DNA from: Flavobacterium sp. ACN2
GTDB taxonomy: Bacteria > Bacteroidota > Bacteroidia > Flavobacteriales > Flavobacteriaceae
Assembly (NCBI RefSeq): GCF_002303885.1
Contig: NZ_MRCM01000001.1
Span: 124,001 to 188,000, forward strand
Length of the DNA stretch: 64,000 bases
Reading direction: 5' to 3'
The notes beneath the pieces were generated by a model, which worked only from the letters and a program-made list of their open reading frames with translations, had not been told where the DNA came from and searched no databases. This document shows, piece by piece, positions 43,759 through 52,919 of this stretch (positions are counted from its first letter, which is position 1; each line of letters begins with the position of its first letter). The position numbers and the translations under genes are program-made.

Positions 43759-43765
43759 CTAATCA

Positions 43766-44089
43766 TTATGCTATTTGAGGGGGCTGCCAAATACTTCCGT
43801 AGAAATTGGAAATAAAAACAGAACTGTAACTTGGTAATGCAATTGAGATTTGATTGTAAGTCTTAGGAAATTCAAAACTTACGGCAGAATGGTAACTTAA
43901 AACCTGTGCGCCGCAGCAATTGCAGGCACAAAATGGAGAACATAAATCATTGTCTTTGTCGTGCGAATGATTGTCTTCTGAAGCAAACTGAGCTGTTTTA
44001 TGCATAGCACTGTTTACTTCCATATCGGCACATGGCATATTAGACAATGCCAGCAGGTAAATTGATAATATGATTGTTATCCATTTCAC
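43766..44089 (-). CDS. DUF6660 family small Cys/His-rich protein
   Basis: A 107-residue protein with an N-terminal signal (WITIILSIYLLALSNMPC) and clustered metal ligands HSHDKDNDLC and CSPFCACNCCGAQ (about residues 42-62). Such small proteins commonly precede CzcA/CusA genes in flavobacteria. It is likely exported and may bind the effluxed metal; its mechanism is not known. It has the same strand and order as the czc genes, so it is probably the first or second gene of the operon. Confidence 0.7.
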   Translation of the reverse strand: MKWITIILSIYLLALSNMPCADMEVNSAMHKTAQFASEDNHSHDKDNDLCSPFCACNCCGAQVLSYHSAVSFEFPKTYNQISIALPSYSSVFISNFYGSIWQPPQIA

Positions 44090-44105
44090 AGTCGTAAAAA
44101 TACAA

Positions 44106-44195
44106 TTATTTTTTCAATTGGTAAGTCATGCTAATAATTCCTAAAAGAAAAATACTGAAAAATAGCACAAAAATTATTTTTAAGGCTTTTATCAT
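44106..44195 (-). CDS. Possible 29-residue membrane peptide
   Basis: A short reading frame (MIKALKIIFVLFFSIFLLGI...) ends 16 bp before the DUF6660 start on the same strand. It would form a single transmembrane helix with positively charged ends. There is no independent support beyond composition and position; it may be chance in AT-rich DNA. Confidence 0.3.
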   Translation of the reverse strand: MIKALKIIFVLFFSIFLLGIISMTYQLKK

Positions 44196-44378
44196 TTTCT
44201 TATTAATTTTTGTCGTAGGTAAGAAAATTTCGTTAACTTTAACATTAATTAACACATTATTAAGCCTTTAATTTACAACAAAACCTATTTAGCATACAGA
44301 ATAAAAAGTTTTTCATACCTCATTAGTACATATTTATTTTTCGCAGTTTAATTAATTAACATTAAAACACTCTAATCA

Positions 44379-45500
44379 ATGAAATGTAATACACTAATAT
44401 CAGCCTTTTTATTACTATTTAGCATGCAAATTTTCGGGCAGGTTTATACCGACAAAATTGTAGGGAAAAAAAATGAAGAATTAAAAGACAGTCTTAAAGT
44501 CGAAAAATATCCGTACGCTTTACCGATCTGGGGTGAGAAAGTAGCTCAAAAAGGATACAAACTTCCCTACTCTGCAGGTGTTTCTGTTAATTATTTTTGG
44601 CAGGAATCTGAAATTGTCATTAATGATTTAAACATTGGTTTTAATCATGGCCCTCAATATAACTTAGACGAAATTGTACGATTTGATAAATCAACGGTTG
44701 AAGCTGGTGCGCTAACTATTAGACCTGATATCTGGCTGCTTCCCTTTTTAAATATTTATGGAATTTTTGGAAAAGCCAAAACGGCAACTAAAATTAATGC
44801 TGGTATTTGGGTGCCAGACGCAGATAACAATTGGTCTGAAGTTGCCAATTTTAGCACCAAAGCAAATTTTGATGCTACTACTTTTGGTATAGGTATGACC
44901 CCAACAATAGGTATTGGCGGTGGCTGGCTGGCTCTGGATATGAACATGGCCTGGACTGATATTAGTTCCCTAGATAAACCTGCTTTTTCCTATGTTTTTG
45001 GTCCGAGATTAGGAAAAACATTTAAATTCAATAAACCAGACACCAATATAGCGGTTTGGGTTGGAGGTTTTAGAGTTCATATTTCTGGAGATACAAATGG
45101 TGATTTGCCTTTATCTGATTTTATTGATCTGAGCAGTGCTCAAGCTAAAGTAGACAGCGGACTTCAAAAAGTATCTGACAATCAGACAAAAGTAGATGAA
45201 TGGTGGGATGGTTTAACTCCAGCTGAACAAAAAAATCCAGTTAATGTAGCCAAACATAACACTGCTGACAGAGCTTTGGAAAGAGCAGGAACATTCCTTG
45301 CAACTCTTGACGGAGCACTGAGCACAGCCTCAGATTCATCTGTTCAATATTCCCTTCAAAAAAGACCAAAAGATATGTGGAACTTTATTATTGGATCTCA
45401 GTATCAATTCAGTAAACATGTAATGTTTCGTGCAGAGTGCGGTTTCTTAGGTTCTCGTACACAAGTATTGGGAAGTTTGCAATACCGTTTTGGACTGTAA
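44379..45500 (+). CDS. Outer-membrane beta-barrel protein with helical insert
   Basis: A 373-residue protein with a signal peptide (about 1-20, ending IFGQ). Amphipathic beta strands (YSAGVSVNYFWQ, LTIRPDIWLLPFLNIYGIFG, TFGIGMTPTIGIGGGWLAL) and a C-terminal MFRAECGFLGSR...LQYRFGL ending in Leu suggest an outer-membrane barrel. Between about residues 253 and 320 an Ala/Lys-rich helical insert (DLSSAQAKVDSGLQKVSDNQ) interrupts the barrel, perhaps as a periplasmic coiled coil. No family is named with confidence. A second beta-barrel gene follows after 12 bp. Confidence 0.65.
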   Translation: MKCNTLISAFLLLFSMQIFGQVYTDKIVGKKNEELKDSLKVEKYPYALPIWGEKVAQKGYKLPYSAGVSVNYFWQESEIVINDLNIGFNHGPQYNLDEIVRFDKSTVEAGALTIRPDIWLLPFLNIYGIFGKAKTATKINAGIWVPDADNNWSEVANFSTKANFDATTFGIGMTPTIGIGGGWLALDMNMAWTDISSLDKPAFSYVFGPRLGKTFKFNKPDTNIAVWVGGFRVHISGDTNGDLPLSDFIDLSSAQAKVDSGLQKVSDNQTKVDEWWDGLTPAEQKNPVNVAKHNTADRALERAGTFLATLDGALSTASDSSVQYSLQKRPKDMWNFIIGSQYQFSKHVMFRAECGFLGSRTQVLGSLQYRFGL

Positions 45501-45512
45501 TTCATCCATTAT

Positions 45513-46277
45513 ATGAAAAAGATTTTATTAATCGTTTTTGCTTTCTTCTGTATTTCCACGGCACAGTCACAAGTTTTGATTTCCTTAATCTTTGGAGATA
45601 AACTCAACTCAGAGTTTTTGGAATTTGGTCTGGAAGGCGGTGCTAATTTTTCTACCATTTCAAACATGGGATCTTCAGCTTTAAATCCAGGTTTTAATCT
45701 TGGTTTTTATTTTGATCTAAGATCTAGAAAAAATCCTGCTTGGATGATCAATACTGGAGTTATTGTTAAATCTCCAATGGGAGCAAAAGATATTCCGGTG
45801 TATTCTTTAAATGATGAAAATCTAGACAATACTTTTGCGGGCGGACATGTAAATCGTGAAATACGTTATTTTAATGTTCCGATTCTAATTAAATACCAGT
45901 TCAAAAATAATATCTATCTCAAAACAGGTCCTCAATTCGGTTTGTTGGCCAAAGCATTTGATGAGTTTAAAAACGAAATCAATAAAGATGATGTGGTTTA
46001 TAAGAAAAACATTAGAGATCAAATTCATGTTATAGATGCGGGACTTGCTTTTGGTGCCGGCTATCATATGAATGTTGGAAACGGTTTAAACATCACCGTT
46101 CAATATTATTACGGACTTGTTACGGTAATGAAAGGAGATGGTCCAAATAATCAATATAACAGATCTTTGTACGTTACAGCAGGTATTCCGATCGGAAAAG
46201 GAAAAGCGGCACAGAAAAGAGCCGAAAAAGAAGCTGAATTGAATAAAGTCGTGCTTCCTGAAGACGAGAAAAATTAA
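45513..46277 (+). CDS. PorT-like outer-membrane beta-barrel protein
   Basis: A 254-residue protein with a signal peptide (about 1-20) and the outer-membrane beta-barrel type 2 pattern: GLEGGANFSTISNM, FNVPILIKYQFKNNIYLKTG and GLAFGAGYHMNVGNGLNITV. A charged tail (KAAQKRAEKEAELNKVVLPE) follows the last strand. It likely resides in the outer membrane; function unknown. It is co-oriented and adjacent to the larger barrel gene, suggesting they work together. Confidence 0.7.
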   Translation: MKKILLIVFAFFCISTAQSQVLISLIFGDKLNSEFLEFGLEGGANFSTISNMGSSALNPGFNLGFYFDLRSRKNPAWMINTGVIVKSPMGAKDIPVYSLNDENLDNTFAGGHVNREIRYFNVPILIKYQFKNNIYLKTGPQFGLLAKAFDEFKNEINKDDVVYKKNIRDQIHVIDAGLAFGAGYHMNVGNGLNITVQYYYGLVTVMKGDGPNNQYNRSLYVTAGIPIGKGKAAQKRAEKEAELNKVVLPEDEKN

Positions 46278-46300
46278 GAGATTGAAGATTTTAGATTGAG

Positions 46301-46348
46301 GATTAACGATTTTTGATTTCTTCCATCTGAAATCAAAAATCGTTAATC
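46301..46348. terminator. 20-bp perfect inverted repeat between convergent genes
   Basis: Arms GATTAACGATTTTTGATTTC (46301-46320) and its exact complement (46329-46348) are separated by 8 bases, between the barrel gene and convergent cheB, overlapping the cheB stop. It is a probable bidirectional terminator. Confidence 0.7.
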
Positions 46349-46940
46349 AAAAATCAGCAATATTAATTCCTTTTATAAACTCCAAAATCTCTTCGGTGGT
46401 TAAAACAAAATCAGGAGCAGTATGCAAAATCGCATTATTGGGCATAAAAGGCATATCTGCAGAAAGCGGATTCTGCACAACGCTTACACCGCCCGCCGCC
46501 TGAATTGCTCTTGATCCAACCGTACCATCCGAATTGGAACCCGAAAGTAGAATTCCAACTAAATTTTGACCATATATTTCTGCAGCAGACTCAAAAGAAA
46601 CATCTATACTTGGTCTGCTGTAGTTTATTTTTTCTGAAGTGTCTAAAGACAACGTTTCTTCTTTTTCAAATAATAAATGATAATTGGAAGGCGCGATATA
46701 AATAAATCCTGCTTCAAGTTTTACTTTATCTTCTACCTCTTTTACTTTTATTTTTGATTTTAAAGCTATTAAATCTTCTAAGGTTTGTTCGTCTGAGTTT
46801 TTTCTGTGAACAACAATGACAATCGCAAAAGAAACAGGTTTTTCTATAAAAGGCAAAATCTGCAATAATGCCTGTAAACTTCCTGCCGAACCGCCAATTA
46901 TAACTACTTTACAATTTGTTACTCTTTTATTTTTCTCCAT
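46347..46940 (-). CDS. cheB: CheB-type methylesterase domain, stand-alone
   Basis: A 197-residue protein with only the CheB catalytic domain and no receiver. The triad is visible as Ser18 (GGSAGS), His45 (VVHRKN) and Asp138 (GSNSDGTVG). It should hydrolyse methyl- or deamidate-type glutamate modifications. No chemoreceptor or CheA/CheW gene lies nearby. It overlaps cheR by 22 bp and is the last gene of a five-gene signalling operon, so it likely acts on the large kinases' helical linkers rather than on chemotaxis receptors (inference). Confidence 0.87.
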   Translation of the reverse strand: MEKNKRVTNCKVVIIGGSAGSLQALLQILPFIEKPVSFAIVIVVHRKNSDEQTLEDLIALKSKIKVKEVEDKVKLEAGFIYIAPSNYHLLFEKEETLSLDTSEKINYSRPSIDVSFESAAEIYGQNLVGILLSGSNSDGTVGSRAIQAAGGVSVVQNPLSADMPFMPNNAILHTAPDFVLTTEEILEFIKGINIADF

Positions 46941-47731
46941 ATTTTCTCTTTATCAAATTGTTTGTATTTGGTTTGAGATATAGAATACTTTATAGTTTCT
47001 TTTGTGCCGAGTGCCAAAAAACCTAAAACAGCTAAGCTGTCATCAAATAGATTGACTACTCTTTTCTGCAGATTATTATCAAAATAAATTAAAACATTAC
47101 GGCACAAAATCAAATCAAATTCATTAAACGAAGTGTCAGAAACCAGATTGTGCTGAGAGAAAACCATCTTCTCTGAAAGATTCTCATTAAATTTTGCAAA
47201 CCCATAATTGGCAATGTAATAATCTGAAAAATCTTCCTGTCCGCCCGCTTCACGATAATTATCGGCATAATCTTTTATCATTCTCAGGGGGAAAATACCG
47301 CTTTTTGCTGTCTCCAAAACCGTAGCGTTTATATCGGTAGCGTACAATATTGATTTGTGCAGTAAACCTTCTTCTTTGAGCATAATCGCCATCGAATACA
47401 CTTCTTCTCCTGTAGAACAGCCAGCATGCCAGATTCTGATAAAAGGTTTGGTTCCCAGTAAAGGAAGAATTTCTTTTCGAAGTGTTAGATAAAAAGACGG
47501 ATCACGAAACATTTCTGTAACGTTAACCGTTATTTCATCAATCATTTTTTTGCAATATTCTGGATCGGTACGGACTTTAGATAGAAATTCATGAAAATGC
47601 TTAAATCCATCCAAAGTAAATACCCTGCTTACACGTCTTTTAAGTGAGGCTCTTGAATAACTTCCAAAATCAAAACCATAATATTCGTAAACTTCATTAA
47701 TGAGGGTCTCTAATTCAATATCTTCAATCAT
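46919..47731 (-). CDS. cheR: CheR-type methyltransferase
   Basis: A 270-residue SAM-dependent methyltransferase. The N-terminal helical CheR_N part covers about residues 1-65 and the catalytic domain follows. The SAM loop reads IRIWHAGCSTGEEVYSMAI (about 98-116), with FDLILCRNVLIYFD downstream. It should methylate glutamate side chains. It overlaps cheB and follows a receiver gene by 7 bp. The kinase gene upstream encodes a long coiled coil, the kind of region that CheR could modify, but this is untested. Confidence 0.88.
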   Translation of the reverse strand: MIEDIELETLINEVYEYYGFDFGSYSRASLKRRVSRVFTLDGFKHFHEFLSKVRTDPEYCKKMIDEITVNVTEMFRDPSFYLTLRKEILPLLGTKPFIRIWHAGCSTGEEVYSMAIMLKEEGLLHKSILYATDINATVLETAKSGIFPLRMIKDYADNYREAGGQEDFSDYYIANYGFAKFNENLSEKMVFSQHNLVSDTSFNEFDLILCRNVLIYFDNNLQKRVVNLFDDSLAVLGFLALGTKETIKYSISQTKYKQFDKEKIWRKIKE

Positions 47732-47738
47732 AATTCAT

Positions 47739-48104
47739 TTAAATTTCTCCCAAGATGTGAAGTAATTTATCTACATCTACAGGTTTTGAGATGTATGCAT
47801 CTGCTCCGGCTTGTAAACATTTTTCTTTATCTCCTGCCATAGCTTGCGCTGTGACGGCAACTACAAAAGTATTCTCTTGTGACGGAATGGCTTTAATGAG
47901 CGGAATGGCCTCATAACCGTCCATTTCGGGCATCATCATATCCATCAAAACGGCGTCAATTGAATTGTCATTTGCTAATATTTTTAGGGCTTCTTCGGCA
48001 CTTAAACAAGACAGACAGTCAAAAGATTTTGCTTTTAAGGTATTTACTAATGCAAAAATATTTCTAGAATCGTCATCTACAATCAATACTTTTTTCTTTT
48101 CCAT
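47739..48104 (-). CDS. Single-domain response regulator
   Basis: A 121-residue receiver domain with acidic pocket D10-D11-D12, phosphoacceptor Asp55 (VLMDMMMPEMDG), Thr in VAVTAQAM and Lys in YISKPVD. It has no output domain. It closely resembles the third receiver of the hybrid kinase encoded next to it (both end ISKPVD/ITKPVD with the AGDREKC-like helix), which suggests duplication. It probably relays phosphate within this operon. Confidence 0.9.
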   Translation of the reverse strand: MEKKKVLIVDDDSRNIFALVNTLKAKSFDCLSCLSAEEALKILANDNSIDAVLMDMMMPEMDGYEAIPLIKAIPSQENTFVVAVTAQAMAGDKEKCLQAGADAYISKPVDVDKLLHILGEI

Positions 48105-48121
48105 GTACAGTATTTTTAAGA

Positions 48122-51100
48122 TTAGATTTTATCGTATAACCAAACTCGAAGTAGCGACAATAACTGATCGACATCGACCGGTTTTGTAATATAATCTGAA
48201 GCTCCCGCCTTAATACATTTTTCTCTGTCGCCAGTCATGGCTTTCGCCGTTACGGCGATTACGGCTAAGTTTAGAAATTTAGGATTGCTCCTTATTTTTT
48301 CTGCCGTTTCGTAACCGTCCATATTAGGCATCATCATATCTAAAAGCACCACATCTGTATCTGGATTTTCATTCAAAATCTTAATCGCTTCTTTTCCATC
48401 AAAAGCGGTAATAACAGTCATTTTAAATGCTTCTAAAGCTTTGGAAAGCGAATAGATGTTTCGCACATCATCATCTACAATTAATACTTTTTTCTCAAAT
48501 AAAATATTGTTTAACGAATTCAGTTTTTTACTGCTTTCTTTTCCTGCAGTTCCTTCTTTCTTATTTTCTACTAAGTGAAGGAAAAGCGAAACCTCATCGA
48601 GCATTCTCTGGTACGAATGTGCCGTTTTCACGATAATAGAATCGGCATATTTCTTAATTTTCAGTTCTTCTTTTATCGAAAGACTTTTTCCTGTAAATAC
48701 AATTACCGGCAGGTTTTCTAACCCTGGACTTTTCTTAACCCCGTCTAGAATTTCGTAAGCTTGCTTGTCTGGAATTCCCATATCGAGAATTACACAGTCT
48801 ACTTCTTCTTTTCCTAAAGACGATAAACCTTCTGATACTTCGCTTTTAATCTCCGAGTTAATATTATACGTTTCTAAGAAAAACGCCAGTGCTTTTGCAT
48901 GTTTCGGATTGTCTTCAATAATTAAAACCTTTTGCGATTCTTTGTTTATAATATGTTCGATACGTTTAAAAACATCTGGAATTCGCTCAAAAGCCACAGG
49001 TTTGTCTAAGAAGTCTACCGCTCCTTTTAATAAACTTTCTTGTTTCAGTTTATGCGAAGACATAATGTGTACCGAAATATGTTTGGTATGAGAATGATTT
49101 TTTAATTCTTCCAGAACCTGCCATCCACTTTTTATTGGAAGTTCGATATCCAATAAAATTCCGATTGGTCTATAAATTAAAGCAAAATTCAAGGCATAAT
49201 CACCTCTTACTGCCACTACTCCTTTATAGCCTTTTTTCTGAGTGAAAGCCAATAATGATTTGGCAAAATTGATGTCGTCTTCTACAATCAAAATCACTTT
49301 ATCATCTTCTACAATTGAATCTCTGTCATCTTCAATTTCTTGCGGAATAACTTCACTGATGTATTTCGGTCTTTCCTCATCACTTTCAGTTGTTACTTCG
49401 ATTTCTTCTGCATGTGGAATTTTATTTACCGAAACTTTATTGATCGCAAATCCTAAAACGGGAAGACACAACGTAAACGTACTTCCTTCGTTTACTTTAC
49501 TATGCAATACAATTTCTCCTCTTAGTAATTTGGCCAACTCACGGCTAATTGACAATCCTAAACCAGTTCCGCCATACTTGCGTTTTGTTGAACCGTCGGC
49601 TTGCTGGAAGGCTTCAAAAATTAAGGGCTGTTTATCTAACGGAATTCCGATTCCGGTATCTTTTACAATAAAACAGATTATTTTCTCATCGTCTGTATCT
49701 ACTTTTATTTCAAGAGAAACGGTTCCTTTCTCGGTAAATTTAATGGCATTCGAAATCAGGTTTTTCAGAATCTGCTCCAAACGCATTTTGTCTGTTTTAA
49801 TGACAATTGGCGCATCTTTGGCAATAATTTCAAAATTAATTCCCTTCTCTTTTGCAACCAGATAAAACAAGTTATATAGGTTATCTGTAATTTCTTTGGT
49901 CGAAACATCCAAGAATTCCAGATCCATTTTTCCAGCTTCAATTTTAGATAAATCAAGGATTTCATCAATTAAACCTAATAAACTATTTCCTGAACTCTGA
50001 ATTACTTTTGCAAATTCAATTTCTTCATTGTTCATTGTTTTATTGTTATTCTCAGACAATAAACGACTCAGCAATAAAATCGAATTCAGCGGTGTTCTCA
50101 ACTCATGAGACATATTGGCCAAAAACTCCGATTTGTAACGCGTAGTCAATTCTAAAGCTTCTGATTTCTTTTGGATTTCAGTGTTTTTTTCTTCTAATAA
50201 AACGCTTCTTTCAGACAATTCTTCATTAGTTTGTTCCAATTCTTCCTGCTGTACGCGAAGTTCTTCTTCCGATGCTTGCAGTTTTTCGGTCTGTGCTTCC
50301 AATTCTGCATTTATAGCTTCCAATTCGCTATGTTGAATCTGTAATTCTTCTGACTGAGATTTGGTTTCTTCCAGAAGTTCCATTACCCTTTTACGGTTTT
50401 GGGTCGCTTTAATCGCAATTCCAATATTATTTGCCACAATATTCAAGAATTCAAGCTGCAAAACAGAAAATCCGTAAATGCTAGCCAGTTCCACTGCGCC
50501 TTCAATCTTGAAATCCATTAATGGCAATGCCACGATATGCGTAGGTTTTATTTCTCCCAATGCATAATTGATCTGAATATCATCTGGAGAAAGCGTTTTA
50601 AGTTCCAGCATTTTCCCAGAAACAATAGACTGGCCAATTAACCCCTCGCCTTTCTTGATTCTTTCTCTGTTTTTACTCGGTATGTAACTGTAACCTCCTG
50701 TAACTGTCAATTCTTCTCCATCAATCACATACAAAACTCCGGCACTGCTATTGGTATATTGGCATAAAAATTCGATTACATCTTTAGATAATTTCTGGAT
50801 TGTTTTTTCTCCCAGCATTTTATCGTTCAAAGTTGCAACTCCCGATTGAAGCCATTCTTTTTGAGATAATAATTCGAAAGAATCTTTTAATGAATCTTTC
50901 ATATTATGAATGGATGCGCCCAAAGCTCCTAAAGTATCTGATTTTCTATCGTCTATCTGAACATCATAATTTCCTTTAGAAATTTGTGTTGCAATACCGC
51001 TTATTACATCAAGTCTTTCAGCTGTTTCTTTATCTTTTCTCTCTAATTCCAGCTGCAATAAAGTTCTCTCGTTGTAATCCTTCAGAATTCTGATTAGGAA

Positions 51101-51688
51101 AACAATAGAAATAAGAAAGGCTATAAAGAAAGCAACAACAATTAAAGCTAAGCTATAATTCCCGTAACGTTCTGAATTGGAGTTGCGTTCTTCTAAAAGT
51201 TTTTGTTCTGTATTTTCAACTTTCCTGACGATCGCCTTAATCTCGTTCATCATATTTCTGCCTTCATTCAAATCAAAAATCAACGTTTCTTTGCTTAAAC
51301 GTTTTTTGACAATCTGATTGTTTAGATATTTAAAGAAACCGGAACGTTTAGAGCGTAATTCTTCTAGCAATTTTTTCTGTGAAGGATTGTCAGATGTAAG
51401 TTCGTCCAACTTATCAAAATAAGTATTTGATTTCGCTTCAGCATCATTAAAACGGTCCACAAACTGCTCATCGCCTGTAAGTAGATAACCTCTCATACTG
51501 GTTTGGGCTTCTGTAATAATTGAGGAACCTTCGTTTAGGTTATATATTACATCCTGAGTATGGTTTACCCAAAAGTTACTGTTTAGTAGACTTTTAATAC
51601 TAATAAAAGAGGCAACAGAACTAATCGTAAGTACAAGCAGTGAAACTAGTGAACTGATTAATAAATTTCTTTTAAAATTACCATTCAT
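48122..51688 (-). CDS. Large hybrid histidine kinase: CHASE3-HAMP-GAF-HK-REC-REC-REC
   Basis: An 1188-residue membrane kinase. Two transmembrane helices (about 8-30 and 177-199) flank a CHASE3-like sensor. Then follow HAMP (about 200-255), GAF (about 290-430), a long Glu/Gln-rich coiled coil (about 435-515), the dimerisation His near 527 (ANMSHELRTPL), ATPase motifs (NLISNAIKF, DTGIGIP, GGTGLGLSI), and three receivers near 797-915, 921-1040 and 1067-1185. This is the central kinase of the operon, 16 bp after the upstream kinase gene. Signal unknown. Confidence 0.9.
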   Translation of the reverse strand: MNGNFKRNLLISSLVSLLVLTISSVASFISIKSLLNSNFWVNHTQDVIYNLNEGSSIITEAQTSMRGYLLTGDEQFVDRFNDAEAKSNTYFDKLDELTSDNPSQKKLLEELRSKRSGFFKYLNNQIVKKRLSKETLIFDLNEGRNMMNEIKAIVRKVENTEQKLLEERNSNSERYGNYSLALIVVAFFIAFLISIVFLIRILKDYNERTLLQLELERKDKETAERLDVISGIATQISKGNYDVQIDDRKSDTLGALGASIHNMKDSLKDSFELLSQKEWLQSGVATLNDKMLGEKTIQKLSKDVIEFLCQYTNSSAGVLYVIDGEELTVTGGYSYIPSKNRERIKKGEGLIGQSIVSGKMLELKTLSPDDIQINYALGEIKPTHIVALPLMDFKIEGAVELASIYGFSVLQLEFLNIVANNIGIAIKATQNRKRVMELLEETKSQSEELQIQHSELEAINAELEAQTEKLQASEEELRVQQEELEQTNEELSERSVLLEEKNTEIQKKSEALELTTRYKSEFLANMSHELRTPLNSILLLSRLLSENNNKTMNNEEIEFAKVIQSSGNSLLGLIDEILDLSKIEAGKMDLEFLDVSTKEITDNLYNLFYLVAKEKGINFEIIAKDAPIVIKTDKMRLEQILKNLISNAIKFTEKGTVSLEIKVDTDDEKIICFIVKDTGIGIPLDKQPLIFEAFQQADGSTKRKYGGTGLGLSISRELAKLLRGEIVLHSKVNEGSTFTLCLPVLGFAINKVSVNKIPHAEEIEVTTESDEERPKYISEVIPQEIEDDRDSIVEDDKVILIVEDDINFAKSLLAFTQKKGYKGVVAVRGDYALNFALIYRPIGILLDIELPIKSGWQVLEELKNHSHTKHISVHIMSSHKLKQESLLKGAVDFLDKPVAFERIPDVFKRIEHIINKESQKVLIIEDNPKHAKALAFFLETYNINSEIKSEVSEGLSSLGKEEVDCVILDMGIPDKQAYEILDGVKKSPGLENLPVIVFTGKSLSIKEELKIKKYADSIIVKTAHSYQRMLDEVSLFLHLVENKKEGTAGKESSKKLNSLNNILFEKKVLIVDDDVRNIYSLSKALEAFKMTVITAFDGKEAIKILNENPDTDVVLLDMMMPNMDGYETAEKIRSNPKFLNLAVIAVTAKAMTGDREKCIKAGASDYITKPVDVDQLLSLLRVWLYDKI

Positions 51689-51704
51689 ATATTCTAAATT
51701 ATTT

Positions 51705-52919
51705 TTATTCGTATTTTAAAGGAAGAACAATGATAAAGCTTGCACCTTCTCCCACTTTACTTTTAGCTGTAATTAATCCGTTATGTTTTTCGATTATTTT
51801 CTTAGCAATTGCCAGTCCAATTCCTGTTCCTTCGTAAGATTGACGATCGTTTAAACTTTGAAAGATAATAAAAATACGATCAAGATAAATCTCATCAAAA
51901 CCAATTCCGTTATCTTTTACTGTAATCCTGCAAAATTTGCCTTCTGGCGAAGTCGGACTTTCGATTGATTTTTCTAAAATAGTTTCCGAAGTAATTTCAA
52001 TTACCGCTTTTTCTTCATTACCCGAGAATTTCAAAGCATTTCCTATTAGATTTTGAAAAACCTGGCGCATCTGGCTCGGAATACTATCTATTGTTGGAAG
52101 TTCGTTGGTTTTTATTGTGGCATTTTTGCGCTCAATTAAATAATCAAAATCTCCCAACACTTCCTGCAGAACAACATTCAAATCTGTTTTTTCAGGTTTT
52201 ACCTGAGCAGAAAGCCTTGAATAAGCCAAAAGATCGGTAATTAAAGTTTGCATTCTTTCTGCCGATTTTATTGTTCGGTCAACATAATCGATTGCTTTGT
52301 CGTCTGCCTTTAAGTAAAGGTCTTTTATTATTTTGATAAAGATTTGAATCTTTCTAATTGGCTCATTTAAATCATGCGATACCACCCAAGAAAACTGTTG
52401 CAATTCGTGATTTCGAAGTTCCAGTTCTTCATTTTTCTGAACCAGTTCTTTTGTTCTTTCCGCGATTTTTATTTCAAGATTGTCCTGCGCTTCTTTTCTA
52501 ATTTTTATTTCTTTAGAAAGAAGGTCTTTCATGACTTTAAGTTCATTTTGCTGTTCGTAGATTTTAATGAAGGTTTTTACTTTTAAAATCAGTAAATCGC
52601 TATCTACAGGTTTGGTAATGTACTCCACAGCACCTGTTTCATACCCCTTAAAGATGTATTTTTTCTCGGTATTAAGTGCCGAAAGAAAAATAACAGGAAT
52701 ATCTTTTGTACGTATATTTCCAGAAAGAATTTTTACTACCTCAAAACCATCGAGTCCCGGCATTTGAACATCCATAATAATCAGACAATAATCTGTTTTT
52801 AGGATTTTCTTTAAAGCTTCTTCTCCAGATTCGGCACTATCGACATCGATATTATGCAGCTCTAATGTTTTCTTTAAGGCAATAATATTGGCCCTTATAT
52901 CGTCTACAATTAATACCAT
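51705..52919 (-). CDS. Receiver-histidine kinase fusion
   Basis: A 404-residue soluble protein. The receiver domain comes first (1-120; VLIVDD and LIIMDVQMPGLDG), then a coiled coil (about 125-170), a histidine-kinase dimerisation domain (WVVSHDLNEPIRKI, His near 180) and an ATPase domain (NLIGNALKF, DNGIGFDE, GTGIGLAIAKKI). It lacks a membrane anchor, so it is a phospho-input kinase driven by another protein. It is the first gene of the operon; the 393-bp gap upstream presumably holds its promoter. Confidence 0.9.
   Translation of the reverse strand: MVLIVDDIRANIIALKKTLELHNIDVDSAESGEEALKKILKTDYCLIIMDVQMPGLDGFEVVKILSGNIRTKDIPVIFLSALNTEKKYIFKGYETGAVEYITKPVDSDLLILKVKTFIKIYEQQNELKVMKDLLSKEIKIRKEAQDNLEIKIAERTKELVQKNEELELRNHELQQFSWVVSHDLNEPIRKIQIFIKIIKDLYLKADDKAIDYVDRTIKSAERMQTLITDLLAYSRLSAQVKPEKTDLNVVLQEVLGDFDYLIERKNATIKTNELPTIDSIPSQMRQVFQNLIGNALKFSGNEEKAVIEITSETILEKSIESPTSPEGKFCRITVKDNGIGFDEIYLDRIFIIFQSLNDRQSYEGTGIGLAIAKKIIEKHNGLITAKSKVGEGASFIIVLPLKYE

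Noticed and set aside
49242..49865. 207-codon open frame opposite the hybrid kinase
   Set aside because: Antisense to kinase and receiver domains with intact motifs; Ser/Ile-rich translation typical of a shadow frame.
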